Of a stretch of 64,000 nt of DNA, positions 44,604 to 52,476 are shown one piece after another. Source of the stretch: Phaeobacter piscinae (GTDB taxonomy: Bacteria; Pseudomonadota; Alphaproteobacteria; Rhodobacterales; Rhodobacteraceae); the NCBI RefSeq assembly GCF_002407245.1, contig NZ_CP010681.1, positions 682,001-746,000 of the forward strand, read 5' to 3'. The position numbers and the translations under genes were made by a program. Under the pieces are notes generated by a model, which ran no database searches, was not told the origin of the DNA, and saw only the letters and a program-made list of their open reading frames with translations. Positions within the stretch are counted from its first letter, which is position 1. Every line of letters starts with the position of its first letter.

Positions 44604-44640
44604 GTTTCATATAGTGGAACCAAATTCCAACTATTGAAAC
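44604..44640. promoter_or_regulatory. Candidate IclR operator of the galactoside locus
   Basis: A 37-bp imperfect inverted repeat with 16-base arms: GTTTCATATAGTGGAA, spacer CCAAA, TTCCAACTATTGAAAC; 11 of 16 positions pair. The outer GTTTCA/TGAAAC and inner TGGAA/TTCCA blocks are exact. It lies in the divergent gap between the binding-protein gene and the IclR gene. Confidence 0.6.
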
Positions 44641-44707
44641 TATGAACGCGCTCGGCTAAGGATGTCAACAGTTACATCGGCTGGGTTCGGTCAGAGAAAG
44701 GACAGTG

Positions 44708-45499
44708 ATGGCGAAAGCTGCGCCCCAATCACGAGAGGCGGATGGTACCGTCGGCAAGGCGCTGGCGGTGCTGGATCAGATCGCCGAGGCTGGCCGCCCG
44801 ATGCGGTTTGGCGAGGTGCTGGCCGCATCCGACCACCCGAAAGCAACGCTGTACCGGCTGGTCCAGACCCTGACCAATCAGGGGATGTTGGCCTATGACG
44901 AAACCAATCAGACCTACGCGCCGGGCCTTCGGTTAGTGCGGCTGGCCCATGCTGCGTGGCGGCAAAGCGCATTGGCACCTGTGGCCCGTCCCTATCTGGA
45001 TCAACTGTCTGCAGACGTCGGGGAAACCATTCATCTGGCGCAGCTTGATCGTGGGCAGGTGCTCTATGTTGACAAGCGTAATGCCGAAACGCCGATTGAA
45101 ATGTTCAGCCAGGCCGGAAAGATCGGGCCGGGCTATTGCACCGGTGTTGGCAAGGCCATGATTGCGCATCTGTCAGCCGATGCACAGGCCGACGCCATTC
45201 GCAGACAGGCGTTTTTTGCCCACACCGCGCACACCCTTGCAACACCTGAGGCGCTGCTGGCCGAGCTTGCCGAGATCCGCCGTGATGGTGTGGCCTTTGA
45301 TCGGGAAGAGCATGAACCGGGTATCATCTGCATTGCCGCCCCGATCCTGTCGGAGGCGGGCAAGGTGATGGGCGGGCTGTCGATCACATCATCGCTGCAA
45401 CGTCAGTCGCTGGAGGGGCTGACAGCCCTGCGCCCGGCGCTGCTGCAAACGGCCAAGGACATCGCAACCGCTGCCGAGACCTGGCAATTTCCAAGTTAA
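44708..45499 (+). CDS. IclR family regulator of the galactoside locus
   Basis: A 263-residue regulator: winged helix-turn-helix (RFGEVLAASDHPKATLYRLV) and effector domain with IGPGYCTGVGKAMIAHL and EEHEPGIICIAAPIL. ATG at 44708 is used (GAGAAAGGA upstream); a GTG one codon earlier is in frame. It is divergent from the galactoside operon, with an operator-like dyad between, and is followed 18 bp later by the ATPase gene of the importer, so it probably controls both sides. Effector may be galactose, galactonate or KDGal. Confidence 0.92.
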   Translation: MAKAAPQSREADGTVGKALAVLDQIAEAGRPMRFGEVLAASDHPKATLYRLVQTLTNQGMLAYDETNQTYAPGLRLVRLAHAAWRQSALAPVARPYLDQLSADVGETIHLAQLDRGQVLYVDKRNAETPIEMFSQAGKIGPGYCTGVGKAMIAHLSADAQADAIRRQAFFAHTAHTLATPEALLAELAEIRRDGVAFDREEHEPGIICIAAPILSEAGKVMGGLSITSSLQRQSLEGLTALRPALLQTAKDIATAAETWQFPS

Positions 45500-45517
45500 C
45501 CCAAGGGGAGAAGACGC

Positions 45518-46579
45518 ATGACAGGGGTCACTTTGGCCAAGGCCGTCAAGAAATATGGAGATGTGCAGGTGATCCATGATGTGGATCTCAGCATTGACGA
45601 CGGCGAATTTTGTGTCTTCGTTGGTCCTTCGGGCTGCGGGAAATCGACATTGTTGCGGATGATTGCTGGGCTGGAAGAAACCAGCAGCGGTAATATTCAT
45701 ATCGGCGATCGGGAAGTGACCCGCCTTGACGCGGCAGATCGCGGCGTTGCGATGGTCTTCCAGTCCTATGCGCTTTACCCGCATATGACGGTGGAGGACA
45801 ATATGGGCTTTGGCCTCAAGATGAACGGTCACCCCAAGGAGAAGATCCGGGAGAAAGTGGCCGAAGCCAGCCGGATCCTGAAGCTGGACGACTATCTCAA
45901 ACGCAAGCCCAAGGCCCTATCGGGTGGTCAGCGTCAGCGGGTTGCGATTGGCCGTGCGATCGTGCGGGGGCCTGAGGTGTTTCTGTTCGACGAACCGCTG
46001 TCCAATCTTGACGCCGAACTGCGGGTCGACATGCGTGTTGAAATCGCGCGCCTGCACAAGGAAATCGGCGCGACGATGATCTATGTGACCCATGATCAGG
46101 TCGAAGCGATGACACTGGCGGATAAGATCGTGGTGCTGCGCGCTGGACGTGTGGAGCAGGTCGGCAGCCCGATGGAGCTTTATGCAGACCCTGATAATCG
46201 CTTTGTCGCGGGCTTTATCGGCTCGCCCAGCATGAACTTCCTGCAAGGGACCGTGCAGGGTGACGGTGTCGTTGTGCCTGCGCTTGAAAACCGTCGGGTT
46301 GCGACCTCAGTGGCCTTGCCAGCAGATGGCAGCAAGGTGCTGTTGGGTCTGCGTCCGCAGCATCTGAGCGTGACAGCCGCGGACAGCAGCTTGGTTCTGG
46401 ACCTCAGGGAGCGACTTGGCGGTGTGTCCTACGACTATCTAAGCACGCCAACCGGTGAAAAGCTAATCGTTGAAACCCGTGGTGTCGAAGCCTTGCCGGA
46501 GGGGACCGCCGTTGCCTTGGGCTTTAACGATGCGGATGCCTATGTCTTTGATGAAGCAACAGAACAGCGCCTGCGATAA
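45518..46579 (+). CDS. ABC transporter ATPase, UgpC/MalK type
   Basis: A 353-residue ATPase with Walker A GPSGCGKST, signature LSGGQRQRVAIGRA, Walker B FLFDEPLSNLD, H-loop YVTHDQVEAM and a C-terminal TOBE domain. It is the energising subunit for the MalF/MalG-type permeases encoded on the opposite strand and is co-transcribed with the IclR gene. A clean GGGGAGAAG site precedes the ATG. Confidence 0.94.
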   Translation: MTGVTLAKAVKKYGDVQVIHDVDLSIDDGEFCVFVGPSGCGKSTLLRMIAGLEETSSGNIHIGDREVTRLDAADRGVAMVFQSYALYPHMTVEDNMGFGLKMNGHPKEKIREKVAEASRILKLDDYLKRKPKALSGGQRQRVAIGRAIVRGPEVFLFDEPLSNLDAELRVDMRVEIARLHKEIGATMIYVTHDQVEAMTLADKIVVLRAGRVEQVGSPMELYADPDNRFVAGFIGSPSMNFLQGTVQGDGVVVPALENRRVATSVALPADGSKVLLGLRPQHLSVTAADSSLVLDLRERLGGVSYDYLSTPTGEKLIVETRGVEALPEGTAVALGFNDADAYVFDEATEQRLR

Positions 46580-46585
46580 AAAGGA

Positions 46586-46613
46586 GAAAAACCCGGAGCT
46601 TCAGCGCCCCGGG
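46586..46613 (-). terminator. Terminator of the NAD(P)-binding protein gene
   Basis: On the minus strand a CCGGG/CCCGG-based hairpin (46613-46592), with an inner GC/GC pair, is followed by TTTTT. It lies between convergent genes and may also stop the ATPase transcript. Confidence 0.6.
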
Positions 46614-46644
46614 CATTTCGCAATCCACGGCCGACCCTCTGTGA

Positions 46645-47241
46645 TTACAGCGATTGCATCCGCATGGTCCTGCCTGTCCATGCCGGGTTGCTGACCGCTT
46701 CGGCAAGCGCAGCAGCAACATCACCACGCGCTGCGACACCTCCGGGATCCACATCGTTACCGAACAGCATGTCACCATTTCCTTCGCCATCGGTCAGTCG
46801 GACCGGACGCAGGATTGCGTAGTCCAGGCCAGATCGCATCAGGTGTTCGTCGGCGTCATGTTTGGCCTGCAGATAATGGGCAAGATCACTGTCTGGGTCA
46901 GGATCATCCGCGCCAATGGAGCTGAGCATGACAAATTTGGAGACGCCTGCGTGTTTGGCCAGATCAATCAAGGCCTTTGCGCCGTCACGGTCTACTTTGT
47001 CTGTCATCTCCGCCGAGGTGTCCCCGCCGGACCCAGCTGCAAAAACGACGCTATCGCACCCATCGCAGGCCTCTGCAGGCAGATCTATGAGGTCTCCGTG
47101 TCGGGTGGTCGTGCCGCGCGGCAAGGTGCTTGTGTCGGACCCTTCGCGGATCAGGGCGATTGGGTGGTGGCCGAGACGCTGGAGTTTTTCAACGACCCGG
47201 CGACCAGTATTGCCGGTGGCGCCGGCTACGAGAACTTGCAT
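46645..47241 (-). CDS. NAD(P)H-binding atypical SDR (YwnB/NmrA-like)
   Basis: A 198-residue Rossmann protein beginning MQVLVAGATGNTGRRVVEKL, the atypical SDR cofactor motif, with FVMLSSIGADDPD and a conserved DYAILRPVRLTD block. No classical YxxxK triad is evident, as usual for this subgroup. Likely an NAD(P)-linked reductase or redox-sensing protein; substrate unknown. It precedes no operon partner; the GST gene lies 51 bp upstream on the same strand. Confidence 0.86.
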   Translation of the reverse strand: MQVLVAGATGNTGRRVVEKLQRLGHHPIALIREGSDTSTLPRGTTTRHGDLIDLPAEACDGCDSVVFAAGSGGDTSAEMTDKVDRDGAKALIDLAKHAGVSKFVMLSSIGADDPDPDSDLAHYLQAKHDADEHLMRSGLDYAILRPVRLTDGEGNGDMLFGNDVDPGGVAARGDVAAALAEAVSNPAWTGRTMRMQSL

Positions 47242-47292
47242 GGTGATCTCCTTAGTTCCAGTGAATAATTTTGGTGATCGGTAGCTGGCGGC

Positions 47293-47907
47293 TCAGAACG
47301 AGGGCGCCATCGGCCCCACCTTGGCCACTGCGGCTTGATAGCCGGGCTGTTGCTGCAGATCGGCCCAATAGCGCGCCACCCGAGGCGCGTCCTCTAGCGC
47401 GCCGATAGCCGCCAAATTGGCGAGAATGTAGGAAAACTGGATATCTGCCAGTGTGGCGGTGTCGCCAAACAGCAGCCCCTGTTCGGGCAGCTTCTGGGTA
47501 AGATAGTCAAGGTGTTGAGCCATAGCACGGTTGGCCTCGTCGGTGGCCTCTTCACCCTTCAGGGCAGGCAGCAGCAGGCCCATGGCAACTTCGGCGAAGG
47601 AGCTTTCGACATAGTCGAGCAGTTCCTCGTGATGCACCGCCTCTGCGCTGCCGGGAGAGGGATGATGATGCGTATCTCCGTACCGGTCGGTAATGTAGCG
47701 CAAGCAGGTTGCGGATTCCGCGATCATGGTGTCGCCATCCTCGATCACGGGGGATTTGCCCAGCGGATGTACCTTGGCGAGACTTTCGGGCGCCCTGAAG
47801 GACGCGGTGCGGTCATAGGTGACGACAGTGTAGGGTTGCCCCAGGTCTTCCATCAGCCAGATCAGGCGGATTGCGCGCGAATAGGCGAGGCAATGTATCG
47901 TCAGCAT
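47293..47907 (-). CDS. Glutathione S-transferase family protein
   Basis: A 204-residue GST: thioredoxin-like N-terminal domain (LTIHCLAYSRAIRLIWLMED, glutathione contact HPLGKSPVIEDGDTMIAES split over residues about 45-65) and all-helical C-terminal domain. Ser or Tyr near residue 10 may act as the catalytic residue. The ATG at 47907 follows AAGGAG; the frame upstream is open but covers a leader hairpin. The substrate is unknown. Confidence 0.9.
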   Translation of the reverse strand: MLTIHCLAYSRAIRLIWLMEDLGQPYTVVTYDRTASFRAPESLAKVHPLGKSPVIEDGDTMIAESATCLRYITDRYGDTHHHPSPGSAEAVHHEELLDYVESSFAEVAMGLLLPALKGEEATDEANRAMAQHLDYLTQKLPEQGLLFGDTATLADIQFSYILANLAAIGALEDAPRVARYWADLQQQPGYQAAVAKVGPMAPSF

Positions 47908-47946
47908 GGGCGGCGTCTCCTTACAGGGGGTGTCGGTCGCAAAAGG

Positions 47947-47971
47947 AACGGCGGCCATTTTTGCCGCCGTT
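47947..47971 (-). promoter_or_regulatory. Leader hairpin upstream of the GST gene
   Basis: Perfect 9-bp stem AACGGCGGC/GCCGCCGTT with a 7-base A/T loop, 40 bases before the GST start on the minus strand and followed by CCTTTTG. It resembles an attenuator; no minus-strand gene lies upstream that it could terminate. Confidence 0.45.
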
Positions 47972-48160
47972 GTGTATCCAACGGTTGGGGTCGCGATTTT
48001 GTTCCTGAGGCCTGCCGCAGCTGCACAGCGAAGTAATTGAGAGTGGAACCAGCATGCCCAGTCAGGTGTTTCACCCATAGCGATCGCATCACATCAGGGG
48101 CAGTTGCAGCAAATGCCTACCGGATGTGGTACGATGTAGCCTTACGAGAGGAGATGGACC

Positions 48161-48430
48161 ATGGCTGGAGGATGGGCGCGCGATGGCGCGGTGAGCGAGC
48201 AGATCGAGGCGTCGATCAGTGACGAGCTAGCGCGTCTCAAGTCTCGGCCTGCGCCGATGGGCGAAAGCCTCACCCATTGTGCCGATTGCGAGGAACCGAT
48301 CCCGGAGCCGCGTCGCAAGGCCATTCCGGGAGTGAAGCTCTGTATCGAGTGCCAGCAGGATCGCGACAGCGCCTACAGCGCGCGGGGTGGTATCAACCGG
48401 CGTGGCAGCAAGGACAGTCAGCTCAAATAA
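48161..48430 (+). CDS. DksA/TraR C4-type zinc finger protein
   Basis: An 89-residue protein with a four-cysteine zinc finger (CADCEEPIP and CIECQ) at the C-terminal half and a short helical N-terminus, like YbiI-type small DksA relatives. Full DksA proteins bind the RNA polymerase secondary channel with a long coiled coil; this one is too short for that, so its role is uncertain. GAGAGGAG precedes the ATG, and a terminator follows. Confidence 0.88.
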   Translation: MAGGWARDGAVSEQIEASISDELARLKSRPAPMGESLTHCADCEEPIPEPRRKAIPGVKLCIECQQDRDSAYSARGGINRRGSKDSQLK

Positions 48431-48444
48431 CGCCGACAAAAAGC

Positions 48445-48480
48445 AAAGGGCGCAGCCGATTGACCACGCCCTTTCTTTGT
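48445..48480 (+). terminator. Terminator of the DksA-like gene
   Basis: Perfect 8-bp stem AAAGGGCG/CGCCCTTT (48445-48452 with 48467-48474), 14-base loop, followed by CTTTGTT. It lies between convergent genes and can serve the pepF transcript also. Confidence 0.75.
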
Positions 48481-48538
48481 TCGGTGATGTGCGTGAGGAT
48501 CAGTCCTCGTTCGGTGATGTGCGTGAGGATCAGTCCTC
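48479..48538. repeat. Perfect 30-bp tandem duplication across the pepF stop codon
   Basis: Bases 48479-48508 are repeated exactly at 48509-48538 (unit begins GTTCGGTGATGTGCG). The pepF stop codon lies in the second copy, and the first copy repeats the last two pepF codons and a stop downstream. Likely a recent replication slippage event. Confidence 0.95.
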
Positions 48539-50374
48539 CATCGCCTCCAGCTCGTCGATCATATCGGAGATCATGCTCAATCCCTTGTCCCAGAACGTGG
48601 GATCAGATGCATCAAGGCCAAAGGGCGCCAGCAGCTCCTTGTGGTGCTTGGATCCACCGGCCTTCAGCATCTCGAAATACTTGTCTTCAAATCCTTCAGC
48701 CCCCTCGGCATAGACCGAATAGAGGGCATTCACCAACCCGTCGCCAAAGGCATAGGCGTAGACGTAGAACGGGGAATGGACGAAATGCGGCACATAGGTC
48801 CAGAAGGTTTCGTAACCTTCCATGAAGTCAAAGGCCTCGCCAAGGCTTTCGGCCTGCACTGACATCCACAGCGCGTTAATATCGTCTGGTGTCAGCTCTC
48901 CCTCGGCGCGGGCGGCGTGCAGTTTGCACTCGAAATCGTAGAATGCAATCTGGCGCACGACAGTGTTGATCATATCCTCGACCTTGCCTGCCAGCAGGAT
49001 CTTGCGCTCGGTCTTATCCTTGGCGTTTTCCAGCATCTTGCGGAAGGTCAGCATTTCGCCAAAGACCGAGGCGGTTTCGGCCAGTGTCAGCGGTGTCGAC
49101 GACAGCATCTCGCCCTGATCTGCTGCCAGCACCTGATGCACGCCGTGGCCCAACTCATGTGCGAGGGTCATCACATCGCGCGGTTTGCCAAGGTAGTTCA
49201 GCATCACATAGGGGTGCACGTCGGTCACCGTCGGGTGCGCAAAGGCGCCGGGCGCTTTACCCGGTTTCACGGCCGCATCAATCCAGCCCTTGTCAAAAAA
49301 CGGCTCGGCCAGTTCGCCCATTCGCGGGTCAAAGGCGCTATAGGCGTCCATCACCATTTTGCGGGCTTCGTCCCAGTTGACGGTGCGCGAGGTTTCCATC
49401 GGCAGCGGTGCATTGCGGTCCCAGACCTGCATGCGGTCCAGACCGAGCCATTTGCGCTTCAACTCATAATAGCGGTGCGACAGCTTTGGATAGGCGGCAA
49501 CAACGGCTTCGCGCAGCGCCTCCACGACCTCCGGCTCGACGTGGTTGGAGAGGTGGCGCCCCATTTGCGGCGACGGCATCCCGCGCCAGCGGTCGAGGAT
49601 TTCCTTTTCCTTGGCTTGGGTGTTGTGGACGCGGGCGAAGATCTTGATGTTGTCGGAGAAGACCCGCGCCAACTCCCGCGCTGCGGCCTCGCGCTTGCTG
49701 CGATCCTGCTCGGTCAAGAGGTTGAGCGTGCCCTCGATGTTCAGTTCTTCGCCATTCACGGTGAAGGTCAGACCGGCAATCGTCTCGTCAAACAGCCGCT
49801 CCCAGGCATCGCCCACAACGCCCAGGTCATGCAGGAATTTCTCCAGTTCATCCGACAGCTGATAAGGCTTCATCGCACGGATCCGGTCAAAGATCGGTTT
49901 GTAGCGGGCCAGATCGCTGTTGGCGGCGAAGTGGCCGTCCAGCACGGCGTCCTCAAGCCGGTTGATCTCCAGCGTGAAGAACACCAGCGGCGTGGTGAAG
50001 ATGGTGATCTTCTCCTGCATGTCGGACATGAACTTCGCGCGACCCGCATCGGTGGTCAGCTGGTAATACCGCAATCCGGCAAAGGACATGATCCGGCCAG
50101 CAATCGCGTTGATCTTTTCATTGCGCAGGACACAATTGAGCAGGCCATCAGCATCCAGATCAGCCAGCTTGCCCTCGTAATCAGCCGCGAAGCTTGCGCA
50201 TTCCCCTTCCAGCCAGGCCAGGTCCCGGTCCAGCTCCGACGCATCCTCGGAGGTATAGAGATCGCTGAGGTCCCATTCGGGCAGATTGCCCAGCCCGTCC
50301 GGCCCGGCCCCACCTGTGGCATTGGCGTTGACGTCTCGCATCAGGTCGCGGTCAAGGAAGGGAGCGTTGATCAT
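48530..50374 (-). CDS. pepF: Oligoendopeptidase F (M3 family zinc peptidase)
   Basis: A 614-residue cytoplasmic metallopeptidase. The zinc motif HExxH is in TLAHELGHGVHQ, with a downstream Glu in LAETASVFGEML. The N-terminal WDLSDLY block is typical of the family. It degrades short peptides. Its last codons and stop lie in a 30-bp tandem duplication that leaves the reading frame intact. An in-frame start slightly downstream (MRDVNAN) is possible. Confidence 0.94.
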   Translation of the reverse strand: MINAPFLDRDLMRDVNANATGGAGPDGLGNLPEWDLSDLYTSEDASELDRDLAWLEGECASFAADYEGKLADLDADGLLNCVLRNEKINAIAGRIMSFAGLRYYQLTTDAGRAKFMSDMQEKITIFTTPLVFFTLEINRLEDAVLDGHFAANSDLARYKPIFDRIRAMKPYQLSDELEKFLHDLGVVGDAWERLFDETIAGLTFTVNGEELNIEGTLNLLTEQDRSKREAAARELARVFSDNIKIFARVHNTQAKEKEILDRWRGMPSPQMGRHLSNHVEPEVVEALREAVVAAYPKLSHRYYELKRKWLGLDRMQVWDRNAPLPMETSRTVNWDEARKMVMDAYSAFDPRMGELAEPFFDKGWIDAAVKPGKAPGAFAHPTVTDVHPYVMLNYLGKPRDVMTLAHELGHGVHQVLAADQGEMLSSTPLTLAETASVFGEMLTFRKMLENAKDKTERKILLAGKVEDMINTVVRQIAFYDFECKLHAARAEGELTPDDINALWMSVQAESLGEAFDFMEGYETFWTYVPHFVHSPFYVYAYAFGDGLVNALYSVYAEGAEGFEDKYFEMLKAGGSKHHKELLAPFGLDASDPTFWDKGLSMISDMIDELEAMED

Positions 50375-50440
50375 CAGGGCACCTCAGGCTGTTTTATGTC
50401 TGCTTCGACATCTAAGCGCGAGGGCAGGGGATCACAAGCA

Positions 50441-50485
50441 ACCGCCCTGCGTGTTGCAGTGATTTATGCGCAGCATCAGGGCGGT
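50441..50485 (-). terminator. Hairpin after the hydrolase gene
   Basis: Perfect 9-bp stem ACCGCCCTG/CAGGGCGGT with an inner CTGCG/CGCAG pair, in the 144-bp gap between the hydrolase stop and the pepF start. The following minus-strand sequence is TGCTTGTG, only weakly T-rich. Confidence 0.5.
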
Positions 50486-50518
50486 GCGCTCTGATCCAAT
50501 CTTACGGCACAGGGCAGC

Positions 50519-51481
50519 CTAGTCGGCGTATTGGTCAAACAACCGGGTCATCTTGTCGAAAATGCTGCGGCGTGTGTCAGCCCCTTCCATCATCACCTCG
50601 TGCTGCGCGTTCTTGACCAGATCCAGTTCCCCGCCGGGCCAGCGGGCCATGCGATCATGGATGGCAGCGGTGTTGACGATCTGTTCTTGCGTCCCGAGGA
50701 AGGTGATGCAGGGCAGCGCGGGAGAGGGCATTTTTGCAAGGTCGGCGCATTCACGCAGACTCTCACCCAGCCACCGCACCGTCGGCCCGCCGAGCGACAG
50801 ATCCGGCTGTGCCGCCAGCTGATCCTGCATGAGACGATACATCTCCGCATCATTGGTGAGCGAATTGCCCTCAAACGGGCTGGCCTGCACATAAGGGGCA
50901 AGGGTGGTTGTCGGGGTCCGCATCGCGCCAATGCCGAACCGGTCGCCCATCGCGCTGAGCAACCGCGCCACAGGGCGCAGGGCCGGGGGAATCTGAATGC
51001 CCCACATCGGGGCGGAAAACACACAGGCCTTCACCGGCAGCCCCTCCATCACGGCGCGCAGCCCGATGGCCCCGCCCATGGAGTGGCCAAGAACAAACCA
51101 AGGTTTCGGCAACGCCAGTCGCTCTGCCAGATTCACCGCAGCGTCGACATCTTTCTGAAAATCGCGAAACGCCCCGACATGACCCAGAAGGCGCTCGGGC
51201 AGCATCCGATCGGCAAGCCCCTGGCCACGCCAGTCAACCGCCAATGTAGCATAGCCGCGGTCGGCCAGGTCCTGGGCAGCGGCGCCGTATTTCTCGATGT
51301 ATTCGGTGCGTCCCGGAAACAGCAGCAACGTGCCTTTTTCGGCGCCGTCCGGACGCCAATGGCCCACGCGGATGCGCAGGCCATCGCTGGTGGTTACCCA
51401 ATGGGCCTGCCCGCCGTCGGGTCCTCGCGCGATATCGGCAAAGAATGGGGCGGGGGTCAGATCCATCAGGTGCGCGTCCAT
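50519..51481 (-). CDS. Alpha/beta hydrolase, lysophospholipase/monoacylglycerol lipase-like
   Basis: A 320-residue serine hydrolase of the Hydrolase_4 type: nucleophile elbow GHSMGG, upstream LLLFPGRTEYIEKYG oxyanion region and YATLAVDWRGQGLADR, all typical of PldB-like enzymes. It likely cleaves lysophospholipids or monoacylglycerols. The ATG shares one base with the SCP2 gene stop (TGATG), so the two are co-translated; an in-frame ATG lies five codons in. Confidence 0.9.
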   Translation of the reverse strand: MDAHLMDLTPAPFFADIARGPDGGQAHWVTTSDGLRIRVGHWRPDGAEKGTLLLFPGRTEYIEKYGAAAQDLADRGYATLAVDWRGQGLADRMLPERLLGHVGAFRDFQKDVDAAVNLAERLALPKPWFVLGHSMGGAIGLRAVMEGLPVKACVFSAPMWGIQIPPALRPVARLLSAMGDRFGIGAMRTPTTTLAPYVQASPFEGNSLTNDAEMYRLMQDQLAAQPDLSLGGPTVRWLGESLRECADLAKMPSPALPCITFLGTQEQIVNTAAIHDRMARWPGGELDLVKNAQHEVMMEGADTRRSIFDKMTRLFDQYAD

Positions 51482-51768
51482 CAGGCCATCGCCGATGCCA
51501 GTTTCATCGCGGTGCCCATGTCACCATCAATGGTCAGCTTTCCGCTCATGAAGGCTGTGGTCGGGTTCAGTTCCCCTTCGATGATCGACTGGAACGTCTC
51601 GGCGTCGGCAGTCATGGTGACTTCGGCCTCTTCGTCAGCGACGCGTGCACCGTTCTGGTCGAGCATGATCGTGCCCATGCCGGTGATGTCGAATTTGGCG
51701 GAGCCATCAAAGCCGCCGTCCATTTTTTCGTTCAGCGTTTCTGCTGCTTGGGTCAGCGTTTCGCTCAT
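51481..51768 (-). CDS. SCP2 sterol-binding domain protein
   Basis: A 95-residue single SCP2-like domain (FDGSAKFDITGMGTIMLDQ, then FMSGKLTIDGDMGTAMKLA). These domains bind fatty acyl or other lipids. It is the first gene of a two-gene unit with the lipase-like hydrolase, which supports a lipid-related role. Confidence 0.9.
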   Translation of the reverse strand: MSETLTQAAETLNEKMDGGFDGSAKFDITGMGTIMLDQNGARVADEEAEVTMTADAETFQSIIEGELNPTTAFMSGKLTIDGDMGTAMKLASAMA

Positions 51769-51865
51769 GTTCAGTCCTCATATTTGGTCCGCAGCCGCAA
51801 ATTTATGTGAGGGAAGGCCCCCAGGCTCTGGAAAACGCGGGCTGCGCGGTTACACTTAACCCATC

Positions 51866-52435
51866 ATGGTTGCAAAATTCTCCAATCTCAAAGCTATCGT
51901 GGCGGCAACGTCTTTGACAGTCCTGTTTTCCGTGCCTTTGCAAGCGCGCGCTGAGGACCCCGTGGATGAGGCGGGATTGCTTGCGGCGCTGGCCCAGGCC
52001 GACCCGGGCGAGGCGATTGGCCTAGACAGGTCATTGCAGGCGCTTTGGGGGAGCAGTGGTTCTCCGGCGATGGACCTTTTGCTGAAACGAGGCAAGGACG
52101 CTCTGGAGCGGGGCGACACCCGCATTGCCATTGAGCATCTGACCGCGTTGACCGATCACGCGCCCGGATTTGCGACCGGTTGGTATGAACGTGCGCGGGC
52201 CTATTTTACTGCGGGGCTTTTCGGGCCTGCGGTGGCGGATCTGGAGCGGACGCTGATGTTGAACCCTAATGACTACAACGCGATCTTTGCGCTGGGAGCG
52301 ATGTTCGAACAATTCAATGATCCGCAAAACGCCTATGAGGCCTACCAGAGGGCGCAGGCTATACATCCGCATCACGAGGCGATAACCAGCGCGCTTGATC
52401 GGCTGAAGACCACAGTCGAAGGCAAAGAGCTGTAA
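51866..52435 (+). CDS. Periplasmic tetratricopeptide repeat protein
   Basis: A 189-residue protein with a signal peptide (hydrophobic residues about 9-27, cut near ARA-ED) and three TPR-like units (AMDLLLKRGKDALERGD, TGWYERARAYFTAGLFGPAV, NAIFALGAMFEQFNDPQNAY). TPRs mediate protein contacts. Such small exported TPR proteins are common in Rhodobacterales, but the role is not known. It precedes the helicase gene by 41 bp on the same strand. Confidence 0.88.
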   Translation: MVAKFSNLKAIVAATSLTVLFSVPLQARAEDPVDEAGLLAALAQADPGEAIGLDRSLQALWGSSGSPAMDLLLKRGKDALERGDTRIAIEHLTALTDHAPGFATGWYERARAYFTAGLFGPAVADLERTLMLNPNDYNAIFALGAMFEQFNDPQNAYEAYQRAQAIHPHHEAITSALDRLKTTVEGKEL

Positions 52436-52476
52436 AGCGGGCAATTGAGCGCGGTTCGGGCGTTGAGGGCACTATC

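Noticed and set aside
48479..48538. Start of a CRISPR array
   Set aside because: Two copies directly abut with no spacer and overlap a coding end; this is a simple tandem duplication.
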